From Chalara sp. BL73 (taxonomy: Eukaryota; Ascomycota; Leotiomycetes; Helotiales), in the NCBI GenBank assembly GCA_918026815.1, contig CAKJVC010000012.1, positions 310,001-374,000 of the forward strand: 64,000 bases of DNA, read 5' to 3'. A program made the translations under genes and the position numbers. Of this stretch, positions 23,306 to 34,689 are shown piece by piece. The notes under the pieces were generated by a model. The model was not told the DNA's origin. It saw only the letters and a program-made list of their open reading frames with translations, and did no database searches. How positions within the stretch are numbered: the first letter of the stretch is position 1; each line of letters starts with the position of its first letter.

Positions 23306-23869
23306 GATATAAAGCCTCTATCTTACTACTAACACTAATTACCACAAACAATCGCCAACAGAGATATGTTCCGCCGAACAAAACCTGGAGAGCGAGAATA
23401 TAATCCATATTTTAGCGCACGCTCGGACGTATCAATATCTAGCAGCGAGTACGGGAATTTAACACTTGATTGTGAGCGTCAGCCGTAGGCGACTCAACTT
23501 GGTAGTGGCAAGGTATACACACCAAGGGCACGTCTCTCAACTCAGGTCCAAGGCTGAGTCGTGCAAACTCAAAAGGGCCACAGGAGAGATGCTCGCGAAA
23601 CATACTACGACATAAAAAAAAGGCACTGCAAGTTGAATATACGTTGCGCCTCAGCGTCCTCGACAACATAGTACCCCACCAAGTAGTCTCAGTAGCTACG
23701 AATACAAACCATCGCCATCCGAATCCGTAGGCACAAAGCCACCTTTTACGCCGACTTCTCCATTCACCTCTTTGTCTACCTCAACCCCACCTCCTCCACC
23801 CACAGGCTCCAATGGCCTGAGACGGACAACCGCGAGATCACTCGTGCGAGGAAAGATGTACGGACTTTT
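23306..23869. other. Spacer between two divergent helicase relics
   Basis: No coding frame supported. The spacer lies between the minus-strand and plus-strand relics. Confidence 0.35.
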
Positions 23870-26205
23870 AAGCCTATAGAGCCGGGTGCTGCTCAGCAGA
23901 ACACCTTTGTACTTACCGAGTTACAGGCGTTCTTGCAAGAACTGTATTCAGGCAGAGTTCCTGTTTTGATGGACGCCGTGGCGCGCAAATCATTGAAGAC
24001 CGCCTGGCTTCAGATGAGGATGAGGACGAAAGCGACGAGGGGGAAGAGAGCGAGAGCAACCTCACCGATGATGGAAGCGAAGACCCAGGTATTTCATAAC
24101 AGTTCTCCAGCTGATATAAATTGCGATTAACTGTATTATGCTTTTAGTACTACACTTTCGAACCCTAAAGATCGGCAAGCGTAAGCTTTCGTCTAGCAAG
24201 AAAGTACTTACCAAGGCAAGCAAGAAAGGCGCCCGACCCAACGCCCAAACCCAAGCCAACCGATTGAAAAAGAAGCTTGGTAAGATCGAATGCGGAGTCA
24301 CTTCTGAGCAAGACTGCGAGTAGTTGCGGGCGTTGCGCGAGAAGCTTTGGACATACTTGGAGGAATACGAAGTGCAATTCCTGCGGGATAAACGCCAGAT
24401 GGAGGAAGGATTTGCGGCGGTTGTTCGACCTAAAATTATCAGCTGGCTGTTTACCGAGTTTTTGGGGCGAGGCATGAAACGTTAGTGGGTCTAATCAAGC
24501 ATTACAACATTACTTATAATAGCGAGAAGAAGGAGGTGGAGGCCGAGATTTTCGCTGGCGACAACGACACACCGGTGGAGATGGCCACTATTGTGCGACT
24601 GCTTCATGATGCAAACATGGCGGACCGGCCAAGCAATGCTGTAAATCGGTATTTGGAACTGCGTCGTAACGCACGCATTGGCTTGGAGCACTCTCGTCTA
24701 AGTAACATCGACAATGTAAGCGAAGCAACTTTTATCTAGGTCCAAGAGTATTTGCAGGTTCCGATGTCGCAGGGGGTAGGCTGGGCGGCGTTTCTAATAA
24801 AGAAGTTGTTGGCGAAAATCAGGGCAAAAGAACCAGCAAACTTCCACAACTCTTTAACCAAGTGCCGGCTTTTACATGAACTGGTTAAGGAGTTCGGCAT
24901 AGTTGTATTGCTGATTAGCCTAGAGGCAAGCAAATATAACCAGTAAGTGTACCTGTGGGCTATTGTGCTACCAATGCTAATGCCAAGTGTTAGATTGCGC
25001 AACTTGGGCAAGCGCCGGGTCATTAGCATGTTTAAATAGCTGGTGGCAGAGTTCTCTGCCTTGCGTGAGATATGCCAACAACTTCACCATCATGTCGGCC
25101 GTTCAGTTATCAAGGCTCTTCCCCTACAGATCCAGCTTGCAGATAGCAAAGCAACTACGATTGCTGGTGTCGTTGAACTACTCGACGAAGGACTTACGGA
25201 CGGCAGCGATAACGAAGAAAGCGAGGACAAGGATGCCGAGTTCGGAAGTAGGTTGGGAGGTGACAACGAGGGTGAAGAGGCAGATGGCAGCAGTTGAAAT
25301 TAGACAGCCTCGGCGACGAGCAAGAGCACGTATAGCATGGTCTATTGCTGACCTTCTCTGGGTCCGCCAGCTGTTAGCGCTTGAGTACACCCTGTCTTTA
25401 CATGAGTATAACGATATCTGGTAGCCTCTGAGGACTTCTTATGATGACCAATCAAGCCGTCTTCACTCGCTAGCCGAAAACACCTCTGTTACGGAAGCTT
25501 TCATCCCACGGCATATCTAATTGAAGCACTTGCATACGGCCGTCGTATCGCTCGTAAAGAAGGCTGTTATAGTAACGTGAACTGGTCCGGCGATGGGGAA
25601 ATCCTAGACCTTTATAACCAGGAGGCTACTATGCATACATTCTGAGAAACCGTTTGGCCACCAATTCGGGAGTACCAGGAAGATCCCAGGAAAGCGATAT
25701 TTGATTGACAGCCAGCAGAATGCGATATCTCAAAGCTTCGAAACAATATGGCGGAACAGGCAGACTGGCTGGTTGTTCTTGAGGGGCCTACATCATAACC
25801 TATAGAACTCTTTCTAGTACCTGTAGCGACAGGCATTAACAAAATAATTTCTGATGAAGGAAGAAGTGGAGTGTCCCACGGTGCCTGGGACATCTCACCC
25901 AGGCTGACATGCTAAAAAAAAAGCAGCTCCTTGTCTGTATTTACTTCATAGGAGGCTTGCTAGGAAATGGCGCTGAGATCACTTCCCTTGAGTGGTATAA
26001 TAGTCGGCGAGTAATGCGAAATATTTTTGTATACAACAGGCACCCGACAAACGCGTTAGATTATAATATACCCCGTTCGTCCACTAATCATCCATTTTAT
26101 ATTGTCCTTATATTACCACCAGTTGTTAGCAAGATCCTTTTTCAGTACATGGCTTGTGCTAATTTTGCAATAGTTAAGAATATTCAAAACCTTGCCTATA
26201 GCTGA
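23870..26205 (+). pseudogene. Second relic of a helicase-associated (TLH N-terminal type) gene
   Basis: Plus-strand blocks follow one another with stops between: FVLTELQAFLQELYSGRVPV; an acidic tract (SDEDEDESDEGEESESN) near 24020; REKLWTYLEEYEVQFLRDKR near 24340; EAEIFAGDNDTPVEMATIVR near 24540; RLLHELVKEFGIVVLLISLE near 24890. The last block, 25909-26205, has GGLLGNGAEITSLEW and RNIFVYNRHPTN, then LPPVVSKILFQYMA. That final block resembles the GGxPxRGTEI...RNIFV segment upstream of the helicase domain in fungal TLH-like proteins. The copy is heavily broken and lacks a helicase domain. It lies in the opposite orientation to the relic at 22208-23305. Confidence 0.45.
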
Positions 26206-26343
26206 CCCCAAGCCACCCTGATCTCCCAATTGCAACTTATCGAGTGATCTATATCATTTTTAAATACGACGCATAAGTAAGAAGCCATGGCCCAACCCAT
26301 TCCCTAGGCATTCGGATAAACGGGGCGGAAGTCGGAACGGGTC

Positions 26344-26375
26344 TGGTTTACCGAATACGCGTATTCGGTAAACCA
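26344..26375. repeat. Perfect 32 bp palindrome
   Basis: The sequence from 26344 (TGGTTTACCGAATACG) is followed directly by its exact reverse complement (CGTATTCGGTAAACCA), with no spacer. It lies 220 bp left of the transposon nest. It may be a binding site or a remnant of excised terminal repeats. Confidence 0.9.
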
Positions 26376-26607
26376 TACTAACATTACGTCGCGTAGACTG
26401 GCAGCATCAGCTTCTCCTCTAATAGTTTAATTTTCAATAGACAGTTGCTCGCCACCTGTGAGCTTTTCTTGAAATTTCAATCCGATACGTGGATACGAAC
26501 ACATATACGACCCCGTCGAACGTATCGGAACTCGCGAAAAGGCTGCGTTAAGATGCGTACTCTCATCTTTCCAAGACAAGTGTTACGTAAGGCAGCGCTC
26601 CAGAATC

Positions 26608-27197
26608 GGGTTTCAATACGTTTACCACCCTGGTAGGTTTATAATTTGCTTAGTCAGCAGTTTTCAAAACCTCCCCCCCCCCACAAACCACTGTAAGCCC
26701 TGTAAGTACAGGGACGCTATAGGCACATGACACACTGTAAGCGCTATAAGTACAGAGGACACTACAGGCACAGGAAACACTGTAAGCGCTGTAAGTACAA
26801 AAAACGCTACAGGCACAGTAAACACTCTACCAAAAATGATCGCACATCGCATTTTGCATCTACTTGCACTGTAATTTTGCTTACAATTAATGCACCGTTA
26901 AATACAATTACATTACAACATAAATATTTGGCTTTTACTGCCACAAAGTCTATAAATGCGATGTGCGATCATTTTTGGTAGAGTGTCTACTAAATATATA
27001 GCGTTCTTTGTACTTACAGCGCTTACAGTGTTTCCTGTGCCTGTAGTGTCCTCTGTACTTATAGCGCTTACAGTGTGTCATGTGCCTATAGCGTCCCTGT
27101 ACTTACAGGGCTTACAGTGGTTTGTGGGGGGGGGGAGGTTTTGAAAACTGCTGACTAAGCAAATTATAAACCTACCAGGGTGGTAAACGTATTGAAA
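26608..27197. mobile_element. MULE-C: palindromic non-autonomous Mutator-like element
   Basis: Inverted arms 26611-26853 and 26955-27197 (about 243 bp each, nearly identical) flank a 101 bp centre. The terminal sequence is GGGTTTCAATACGTTTACC. The last three bases of the right end (CCC) now lie at 44880-44882, because MULE-A is inserted in that end. The arms carry a tandem 45 bp unit related to the one coding for the repeats in the MULE-B transposase. Each arm holds a mirror-image short frame (26664-26852 minus; 26956-27144 plus) with VLTALTVFPVPV-type residues. Arm and centre also contain CCAAAAATGATCGCACATCG and CTTGCACTGTAATTTTGC, close to the MULE-B terminal repeat, so this is a deletion/fold-back derivative of that family. 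No complete transposase is present. Confidence 0.85.
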
Positions 27198-27310
27198 GGG
27201 GGCGGATACGGATACGCTGGCGTACACATACGCCCCCGGCGTATATCTTACTCAGCAAAACCCCCCATTTCCCTTTTCGGCACCAACCACTCTACCACTC
27301 TATTACTGAA
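27198..27310 (+). repeat. Left terminal inverted repeat of MULE-A
   Basis: Matches the reverse complement of 44797-44870 joined to 41527-41574, with few mismatches (for example CTCAGC versus CTAAGC). The G+C-rich outer 60 bp contrast with the A+T-rich interior. Confidence 0.9.
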
Positions 27311-27370
27311 TACTCTCTCAATTCAAGCCGTAGACATCACACTTTTGCGACTTTAACCAATCTACACAAA

Positions 27371-30175
27371 ATGAGTTAATTCTATTTTTTCAACTTATTT
27401 ATTTGCTTTAGCTAACTTACTTTTAAATTCAGATCTAGTTTAAAAACCTGTTTAAGAACGAGCTAGCTCTACTTTACTAGCACTTTTACTACTCGCAATA
27501 TATTTAACAAAAAAAGCTTTGTTCGAAGCGATTCAAGCCTGGTCAAAGTCACGTGGATACGCGTTTATTATACGACGAAGCACGCGTACAAACTCGAAGC
27601 GCTTAAAAGTCACGTACACGTGTAATCGCTAGCTTTTTACTGAATCAAAATTTCAAAAAGCACGTTCAACTCAATTTCGTAGCACAAAGTGCTAATTTTC
27701 AGTTTTTAGTATTAAAGCATTTATCGGCCTAAGCTAAAAAGTTAAATATCGAACTAGAACTATATACAATACACATAATCACTTTTCTAGCTTTAGCTTA
27801 GCGGCATATTCTTTTTATCGGCATTTTTTAATTGATGTACAAAATACAGTTTAGCGTTTATTTAAAGCTAGTGTACAGTTTAAGCAAACAATTACTTTTT
27901 TTCGCTAGCTAGTTTTCGAATCGTTAATAATACTACGAGACATTTATAACTAAAACGCTGAATTTCGTCGAAAGTTTTGCCAAAATCGTTTTTCAACCGA
28001 AGCTTTAGTTCAGTATTTTCAAAATCAAGAAATATTACATGAAATATTAAAAAAAAAAAGCACTAATCGACTGCTTGGTTTTTGGATTGTTTGTTTAGAG
28101 TTAATACGATATTTGCAATTTCACTATAATATTTTTATAATCGACAATACTTACAGCACTAATCGATTCGATATGCTTTTTATAAATATAATTAGTATTA
28201 ATTACAATAGCAAAAGCTTTTTTATTGCTTTTGCTTTTTTTTTTAACTAGTCGGAAAAATCGTATAAATAGGCTTTACAAAAAACAAAAAACCTTTTTGA
28301 ATTGATTGTACTAGCAATTAGTATTTTTTTTATTTTTAATTAGTACTAATTGCGACTAAGCTTTTCGAAATGCAATTTTAACAGTTTTTTTTGATTTTTC
28401 GGCACTATTGTGTTTTTAGCATGCTAATAAAAATATTTAGCAGTACTGCAGAACTGAATTTAGCATTGTAAAAGCTTATAATGCTTTTTTTCAAGCATAG
28501 CAAAACATTGTGCGATCTTTTACTGTTGCCGAATATTATTTTCGACTACGTCAATTTTTAACTATTTATTCCGATACACTAAAACATAAAGCTTGTGCTC
28601 GATATATACAAACAACTTAGCTAAAACCAGGTCGAGTTAAAGCTTTAGTTCAAGCTTAAACTAATTAATATTTCTATTTTGAAGCAACCGTTACTTTTCG
28701 GTAAGTAGTTAATATTTTATTTTGTAGTAACTGTTACGGCTTTAGCTTTTTTTAGCTTAAAGCTTAGTATCGAATACTTTAAAGCTCGAACAAAGTTTAG
28801 CACCGGATATTTCAAAGCTTTGTTCGAGCTTTAAAGTATCCGATACTAAGCTTTAAGCCAAAAAAAGCTAAAGCCGTAACATAAGTTGTTACAGTAACTA
28901 ATATAGCAACTATTACATAGTGTCGAATTTGTACATGCTTTATTTAAATGCTATATATTTAATTTACAAAAAGATTTTTTAACTACTTAGCGTTTAATTG
29001 AACAAGTAGTAGCAAATCAAATTCAGAATTTTAATAAAATTTCGGCAAAAAAGCGAATAAAAACACTTTTGGCTTTTAATCGAGCTATATATTACGCTTG
29101 TTTTAGTTATATTACAAATACAGCAATTCGGCTAGTTGAAAATTACTATATAAGTTTAAAGCGACTTTTAAAAACTTGTACAAAAGTTTTTACAGCTATT
29201 ACTAGTTTGCTTTGTAGCTATAAAGTTTAAAAAGCAAAAGAACTAGAAATACTTTTTTTTTTAAAAGACTTTTATTTACACTAGCATTAAAATCGATATG
29301 TAGCATTATCGAAACTAATTTTTAAGCCGCTTCGAGTTATTAGCTATTTAACGGCTTTTTCGAGAACTTCAAGTACTAAAAAACTGCTTTCCGGCTTTAA
29401 AGCTACAGAAAAGCGCGTACAGCGATGTAAGCTTTGCAAACAACAAAGCTATATTAAAACTAGCTTTTAATGTTTAATAAATATTCAAAAAGTAGTTTAA
29501 AAGCATGCTTTTTTTTTTTTTCAATTTACTGTTTTAACCGTGTTTTCGGCTTTTTAATTAAATTCTATTTTAGAACTTAAACGTATAGCTGAAACAGGAC
29601 TTTAAAACACTATTTCTTTTGAACTAATAGTAAGTTTTAGATTGTTTACATTTCGAGCGATATCGATTTTTTCTGACTTAAAAAAGCTACTTTTTTTACT
29701 TTCGCTACTTGCTAGCTTTAGTTTTAGTTTACTTTCAGCTTAAGTTAGTATTACTAACATTCGGCTAATATATTTTAGCCGCTTTGAAATAGTATATAAA
29801 CACTATTTAGCTGAAAAAGAAATATAGCTGTAAACTAATTTAGCTGTACGGCTTAGCTAATATCGTTAAAAAAGACAATTTACAAGCTAGCCAAAACGCT
29901 ATTGCGAAAAAAATCGGTAGCTTTTTTTTCGTAATCGGCTTGATTTTTAATCAAAAACTTTACTTAATAAACTACTTAACTGGACTATCGAAGAAATTCA
30001 AGCTTAGCTAAACTAAAGCGAAAAAAAGCAAAAAGAAGTTGATCAACTAGTTGAAGCAAAGCTTGTTCAAGCAGGAAGTTATAGTAGAAGTAAGCAGCAA
30101 AAGCAAAAAAAGTTATAAAATCGTATAGCAGCCGAAGTGCACGCTAAAAACAAGAAATACAAGTTTGCTTGCTAA
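27371..30175 (+). pseudogene. MULE-A transposase, hypermutated
   Basis: Translation gives a FAR1/MULE-type N-terminus (KKALFEAIQAWSKSRGYAF near 27510, then RLKVTYTCNR) and a central part with RSFTVAEYYFRLRQFLTIYS and ALVQA near 28510-28650. After an interrupting hairpin it resumes with SVEFVHALFKCYI and IEQVVANQIQ. The C-terminus has a zinc-knuckle-like CKLCKQQSYIKTSF and a charged tail ending HAKNKKYKFAC at 30175. Stops are almost all TAA/TAG where Gln or Trp is expected, the product of C-to-T or G-to-A change. The frame also shifts at least twice. The DDE residues are largely unreadable. It is inactive. Confidence 0.75.
28700..28910. repeat. Fold-back insertion inside the MULE-A transposase
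   Basis: Long inverted arms (about 28733-28795 and 28813-28880) surround a short loop near CACCGGATATTT. Arms include GTTACGGCTTTAGCTTTTTT, CTTAAAGCTTAGTATCG and TTTAAAGCTCGAACAAAG. It interrupts the transposase between a TVT-x-R and a VE-x-x-HA block. Flanking AACCGTTAC (left) and AACTATTAC (right) could be a mutated 9 bp duplication. An intron cannot be fully excluded, because GTAAGT occurs at the left edge. Confidence 0.7.
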
Positions 30176-30241
30176 CTAAATAAAGCTTTTTTGACTGTAT
30201 TGCGTTGATTTTATACTTTGATATTGTTAATATTTTAATAC

Positions 30242-30590
30242 TGTGGTGGGGATTGATTCCTTTTTCTTTGTAATTGTCACGTGATGAGTGGTGGTTGCTA
30301 GTTATGTGACTTCGGATCGAGGTATGCATATAAGGGATGCTTTCAGTGCTGGGGATTAAGACGAACCAACAATTATCAATTATCAACAACAACATTTAGA
30401 ACGCTATATTAATACAACTGATTCTACTTTTCTATATATTATATTTTATAAGCTATTGACGTTTATTTATTATATAGAGCTTAGGCTTACCGGTGCTTTT
30501 CTTAGTATATTACAGCTACCGCTATTACGCTTATAAATTTTGTGCTAAATCCTGTTGCTGTTTTTGCTTTTTAGCATGTTTTACGCTACA
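30242..30590 (+). repeat. 5' LTR
   Basis: 349 bp, TG...CA. Its outer half keeps G residues (TGTGGTGGGGATTG), but its inner half has T where the 3' LTR has C (for example TTTTCTTAGTATATTACAG versus CTCCCCAGTATGCTACAG). Confidence 0.95.
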
Positions 30591-31286
30591 TGTATTTTTA
30601 GTGACTTACGCAGGAGATCAGGCACTTTTTGTAGCAACAGCGAAGCTTATAAACGCGATATGCGGTGCGAGAAAACAAAAAAAAAAGCACCGGCATACTT
30701 TCTCAAGTACGCTTTACTAACAGGCTACTCGATAAAAAGCACTACAGCGATGCTTTTGTAATACAAAGAAAAACGCTACAGGCTTTTAAAAAGCAGCACA
30801 AAGTTGAAAAGCGTTACAACAGTTTACAGAAACTTATTCAGTTAGTGATTTCTGCTAGCAAGCGACTTTTCTGAACGACATCTTAAGAATAAAAGCTAGC
30901 GTGCAAGCGCTAAAGCCAAGCATTTGAACAGTACTTAAAAAGTAGAAAACTCAAAAGTACCGGAATTTAGTACAATAATCAAAGTCAGACAAATAGCAAT
31001 AAGCTACAAAACTTCGGCATAAACTAAGCATACGCTAATTTACAGCATAAAAAAGTTTCGTTAAAAAAGTTTCAGCAAAAAGTTTTACTAAAAAAGCTTT
31101 AAACGCTTTAACAAAACAGTAACTGTTATTAAAGTTTAAGTAGCTAATATAAAACAAATAAGTATAAAAATTACTTTTGTTGCTGCTGCAAGCTGTTGAA
31201 TTAAGTATATAAATTGCTTTAATAGCAACGACTAGTTACATCAATTTTTTTTTTTACGCTCGGAAACTTTTTAACAAAACAACTTT

Positions 31287-33190
31287 TTGTTTATTATTAC
31301 TGCTACAGTATTTACACTATATACAATGTTTTCTGTATCGGCACTAAAGTTCGTATTTACAGCTGAAAAGTTAAAAAAAAACAAGCTCGAAGATTTTATT
31401 TCAGACTTATTTTCTAATAAAACATACAAATACAAAAAGCTTAAAAAGCAATCGGTTGCTTTTACAAGCTTAAACCGACTATATAACCGTGTTTACTTTT
31501 AATTTATGCCGGTACTTAAAAAATATAGCAGTCTTTTTTTTAACGGCAAAAAAGTTATTGCATACTTTAAGTTTTTTAACAAAAACTTTAAAAACTATAA
31601 AATTCAAAACAACAAAAAAAAAAAGAAAAAAGCAGCAAAGTACGTTTCGGTTTAGCTAAAAAAAAAGATTGAATAGCTAAGCGAATACAGTAACTCGATT
31701 GTGACGTAAAAAGCTTTTTAGCAAAAGCTATTAAAAAAGTATTAGTACAAAAACTCGAAACAGTTTTTATATATTATTGTATATTTCGACAAATACGTTA
31801 AAGACTTTAAAGCAATCGGTAATCGAAGTCACGTAACACAAAGTTAAATATACTTATATTGTAAAAGATTTAACTAAGCTAGATTAAAATACTTAAAAAG
31901 AAAAGTTATTATAAACAAAATACTAACGTTTAAGTTTTTATATAAACTGCTTTATAAGCTGCGAGCAAAAGCTTTTAAATATGCGACAAAGCTTAAAAAG
32001 CTAAAAACGGAAAGCATTAAACTTTACAAAAAAGTTTATAAGTATATTAAAAACGAATATGTAATATTAAAAAAAAAAAAAAATTTAGTACAAAAATAAA
32101 AAATGAAAAAACTATTTACAAAGTTTAAAAGCTTAAAAATAAACACTTTTTTTGTGTTTGCAAAAACGCATTTAGCACTTTCGGCATTTTCGGCTTTTAA
32201 AATAAAAAATCGCAAAAAGACTGTTTTGCTTTTTGTTAAAAATTTTTTTTTCGAAAACCGTTTTGTTACGAATAAAAAAATCGACAATATTACAAAAAGC
32301 TTAAAGCGTTTACGGATTTTACAAGCTATTGCGAAACGAGCTTATTAAAAAGCTCGAATAGCTAATTTTAACTATTTTAAAAAAAATTATGCTAAAAAAT
32401 ATAAAGTTAATTACAAAAGATTTTTAAAAAAAAAAAGAATTCAAAAACAACGACATTTGCAAATAGTGTAAAAATTACTAGTTAAGTAATATAAAACTTT
32501 AAAAAACTTATAAGTACATAAACCAGTGTTATAACTACAAAAAGTTTATAAATTTAAGCGTTATTTATAAGTCTGACAAGAACTATTATATTTGTTTAAA
32601 GCTTTAAAAAGCTAAAAAGACTTTTATACTAGTACAGTTTAGCAACGACTTTTCGCGAAAAAATCAAGTTATAGCGCGAACTATTAATACTAAATTCAGC
32701 TATATTCCCGAAAATAAAAAGCGAGTTTTAGAAAAAAAAGTTCAGTTTAAAAAAAAAAAAGTTTAAGCTCGAAAAAAAAGCGTAGTTAACAATATTAAAA
32801 CTTACGTTTATAAAACTAAAAATATACTAACAAAAACGAAGCTTAGTAATAAAATAAGTGCTTAAATGCAAAACTTTATTGTAAAAAAAGCGAGAATAAA
32901 ACCTGTAAAAACAAAGTTATTTACTAAAAAAAAAAAGCGTTAAGCGCTATATAACTTTAAATTTACGTTACAAAAAAAGCTTTAAAAGCAAGCGAAATAC
33001 AGTGTAGTTAAAGCACTGCAGCTAAAAACGGTACGTTTTTAAGAAAGCGCTTTTAAAAACAAGCTTAAAAAGTCAGAAAAAACAAGCTTAAAACGAAAGT
33101 TTACAAAAGCTTAAAAATTGAAGCTTACAGTAGCGAATGCGCTAGCTAAGCTTAGCTACAGCTATAAAAACTCGCTAGCGAAGCTTATAA
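31287..33190 (+). pseudogene. gag-like region of the LTR retrotransposon
   Basis: The first readable block (31290-31500) has FVFTAEKLKKNKLEDFISDL followed by a Lys-rich helix and AFTSLNRLYNRVY. This recalls the FxG...LxxFIxxL...YxxSxL pattern of fungal gypsy gag. The remainder up to about 33190 is Lys/Phe-rich and too mutated to assign. Confidence 0.5.
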
Positions 33191-33231
33191 CTTAAAAGTC
33201 GATTTTTGAAAAATTTATTTTAAAAAAACTA

Positions 33232-33864
33232 TTGTTACTAGCAAATCCGGTTTTGTTTTTTAAACAACAGCTTAAAACTTTAAAAAAAACTTTAAATAAA
33301 GAAATAAAGCATGCACTTATTAAAAAAAGTATAATAAGTTTAAGCGAGCTAGTAATTTGCTTTAGCGCTAGTACAGCAATTAAGTATATACTTAATAAAA
33401 GTATAGTCGGCTTAAAAAAACTGGTTGATTGTAGCAAAACTACAGCTGATATTAGTTTTAGCTTAGTAAAGCTATACTTTAGTTATTCGGAAGTTTACTT
33501 TTTTACGCTAAAAATAGTTATTACACTAGCAAAGCGTTTAAAGCTCGTAAACATTAAAGCTACGCTTAACACAAACGCCGAAATTAGTTTAATAACGCTA
33601 AAAGTTGCGATAAAAGTAAACATTTTTATTACTCGGAACAACAATATAGCTTTAAAAACTATTACAAAAAGTACGTCGAAATTTGTAAAGTTTGTAAACA
33701 ATTTGCCGGTTATTATTAGCAATGCAGCTATAAAAACTCGATTTTATATTATAAACTTTCCTGGTTTTAAGCTAATTCTAAGCTTTTTATTTATACGCAA
33801 AACTAAAGTAGTATTCCGCTATTTTAAAAACTTTTTTAACAGTTTTGTTTTTGCTTTTTTTTGA
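33232..33864 (+). pseudogene. Retropepsin-like protease region
   Basis: A 210-codon frame survives. It contains KLVNIKATLNTNAEISLI, where gypsy retropepsins have a D-S/T-G-A-E-x-N/S-x-I active-site loop. Asn at the catalytic Asp position and Asn at the Gly position are G-to-A products. Later LILSFLFIRKTKVVF matches the ILG-x-P/F-xx-x-x-x-V tail of the fold. The protease would be dead. Confidence 0.6.
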
Positions 33865-34689
33865 AACTTAAAAACTAGCTACATTACAACAATTAAAACA
33901 AATACCGAAACGGAATTTGCAAAAAACGTAGTAATACGTTAAGTTTAAAATACAATCGAAATAATCGAGTTTAATAATAATAACGAATATACAACAAAGT
34001 CAGAAAACTAGCAATATTCGTAGCTAACTGCGTAGCTATAAATAGCTTTTGTATAACAAACGCAAAAATGTTTTAAAAAAGCTTTTAGCTTGTTTTAATA
34101 CTTAAAAAACTTAAAAGCAAGTTTTACTTTTTTAAAAAAAAAAACAAGCTTGTAAATAATTTATAAAACACAAACACTTATTTAGTTTTGGATTTTGTAA
34201 AAACAGATTTTAACTTTAATTGTACACTTTTTTTTTATAAAAAAAAAACAACGCGGTATTTTAGTATAAATACAGTATACAAAACCAAAAACAAAAAAAT
34301 CTGTTCAATAAACAAAGTTAACGAAGTAAACAATACTTCGAAAAGCAAAAGTAACTAGTATAAAAAGTTTAAAGCAAAAAACGTTTTTTAAAAACAAATT
34401 GAAATATATTAAAAACATATTATTTTTAAATTTTCGGAAATTTTTAAAAAGTTAAAATTTACGCTTAAAAAGCTAAAAAACTTAAATATTAGAAATATAC
34501 TACAGTTTGCGAAAAAAAAGTTTTTAAAAAAAGTTCTAATTAACAAAAAAAAAGTTTTTGCGTTCGATTAAACTAAATGCGAACGATTTTATAAAAACGT
34601 ATTACTTTTTATTGTAATTAAAACAATAAAACACACAGTATAGCAAACAGCGAATTTTTTTATTTCGAAAACATTAAAACTTTTAGTAG

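Noticed and set aside
26664..27144. Two identical 62-residue frames as a gene pair
   Set aside because: They are mirror copies in the arms of a palindromic element and derive from the transposase repeat tail.
32036..32348. Phe/Lys-rich open frames on both strands
   Set aside because: In DNA this A+T-rich, frames of AAA/TTT codons arise by hypermutation; no domain is readable.
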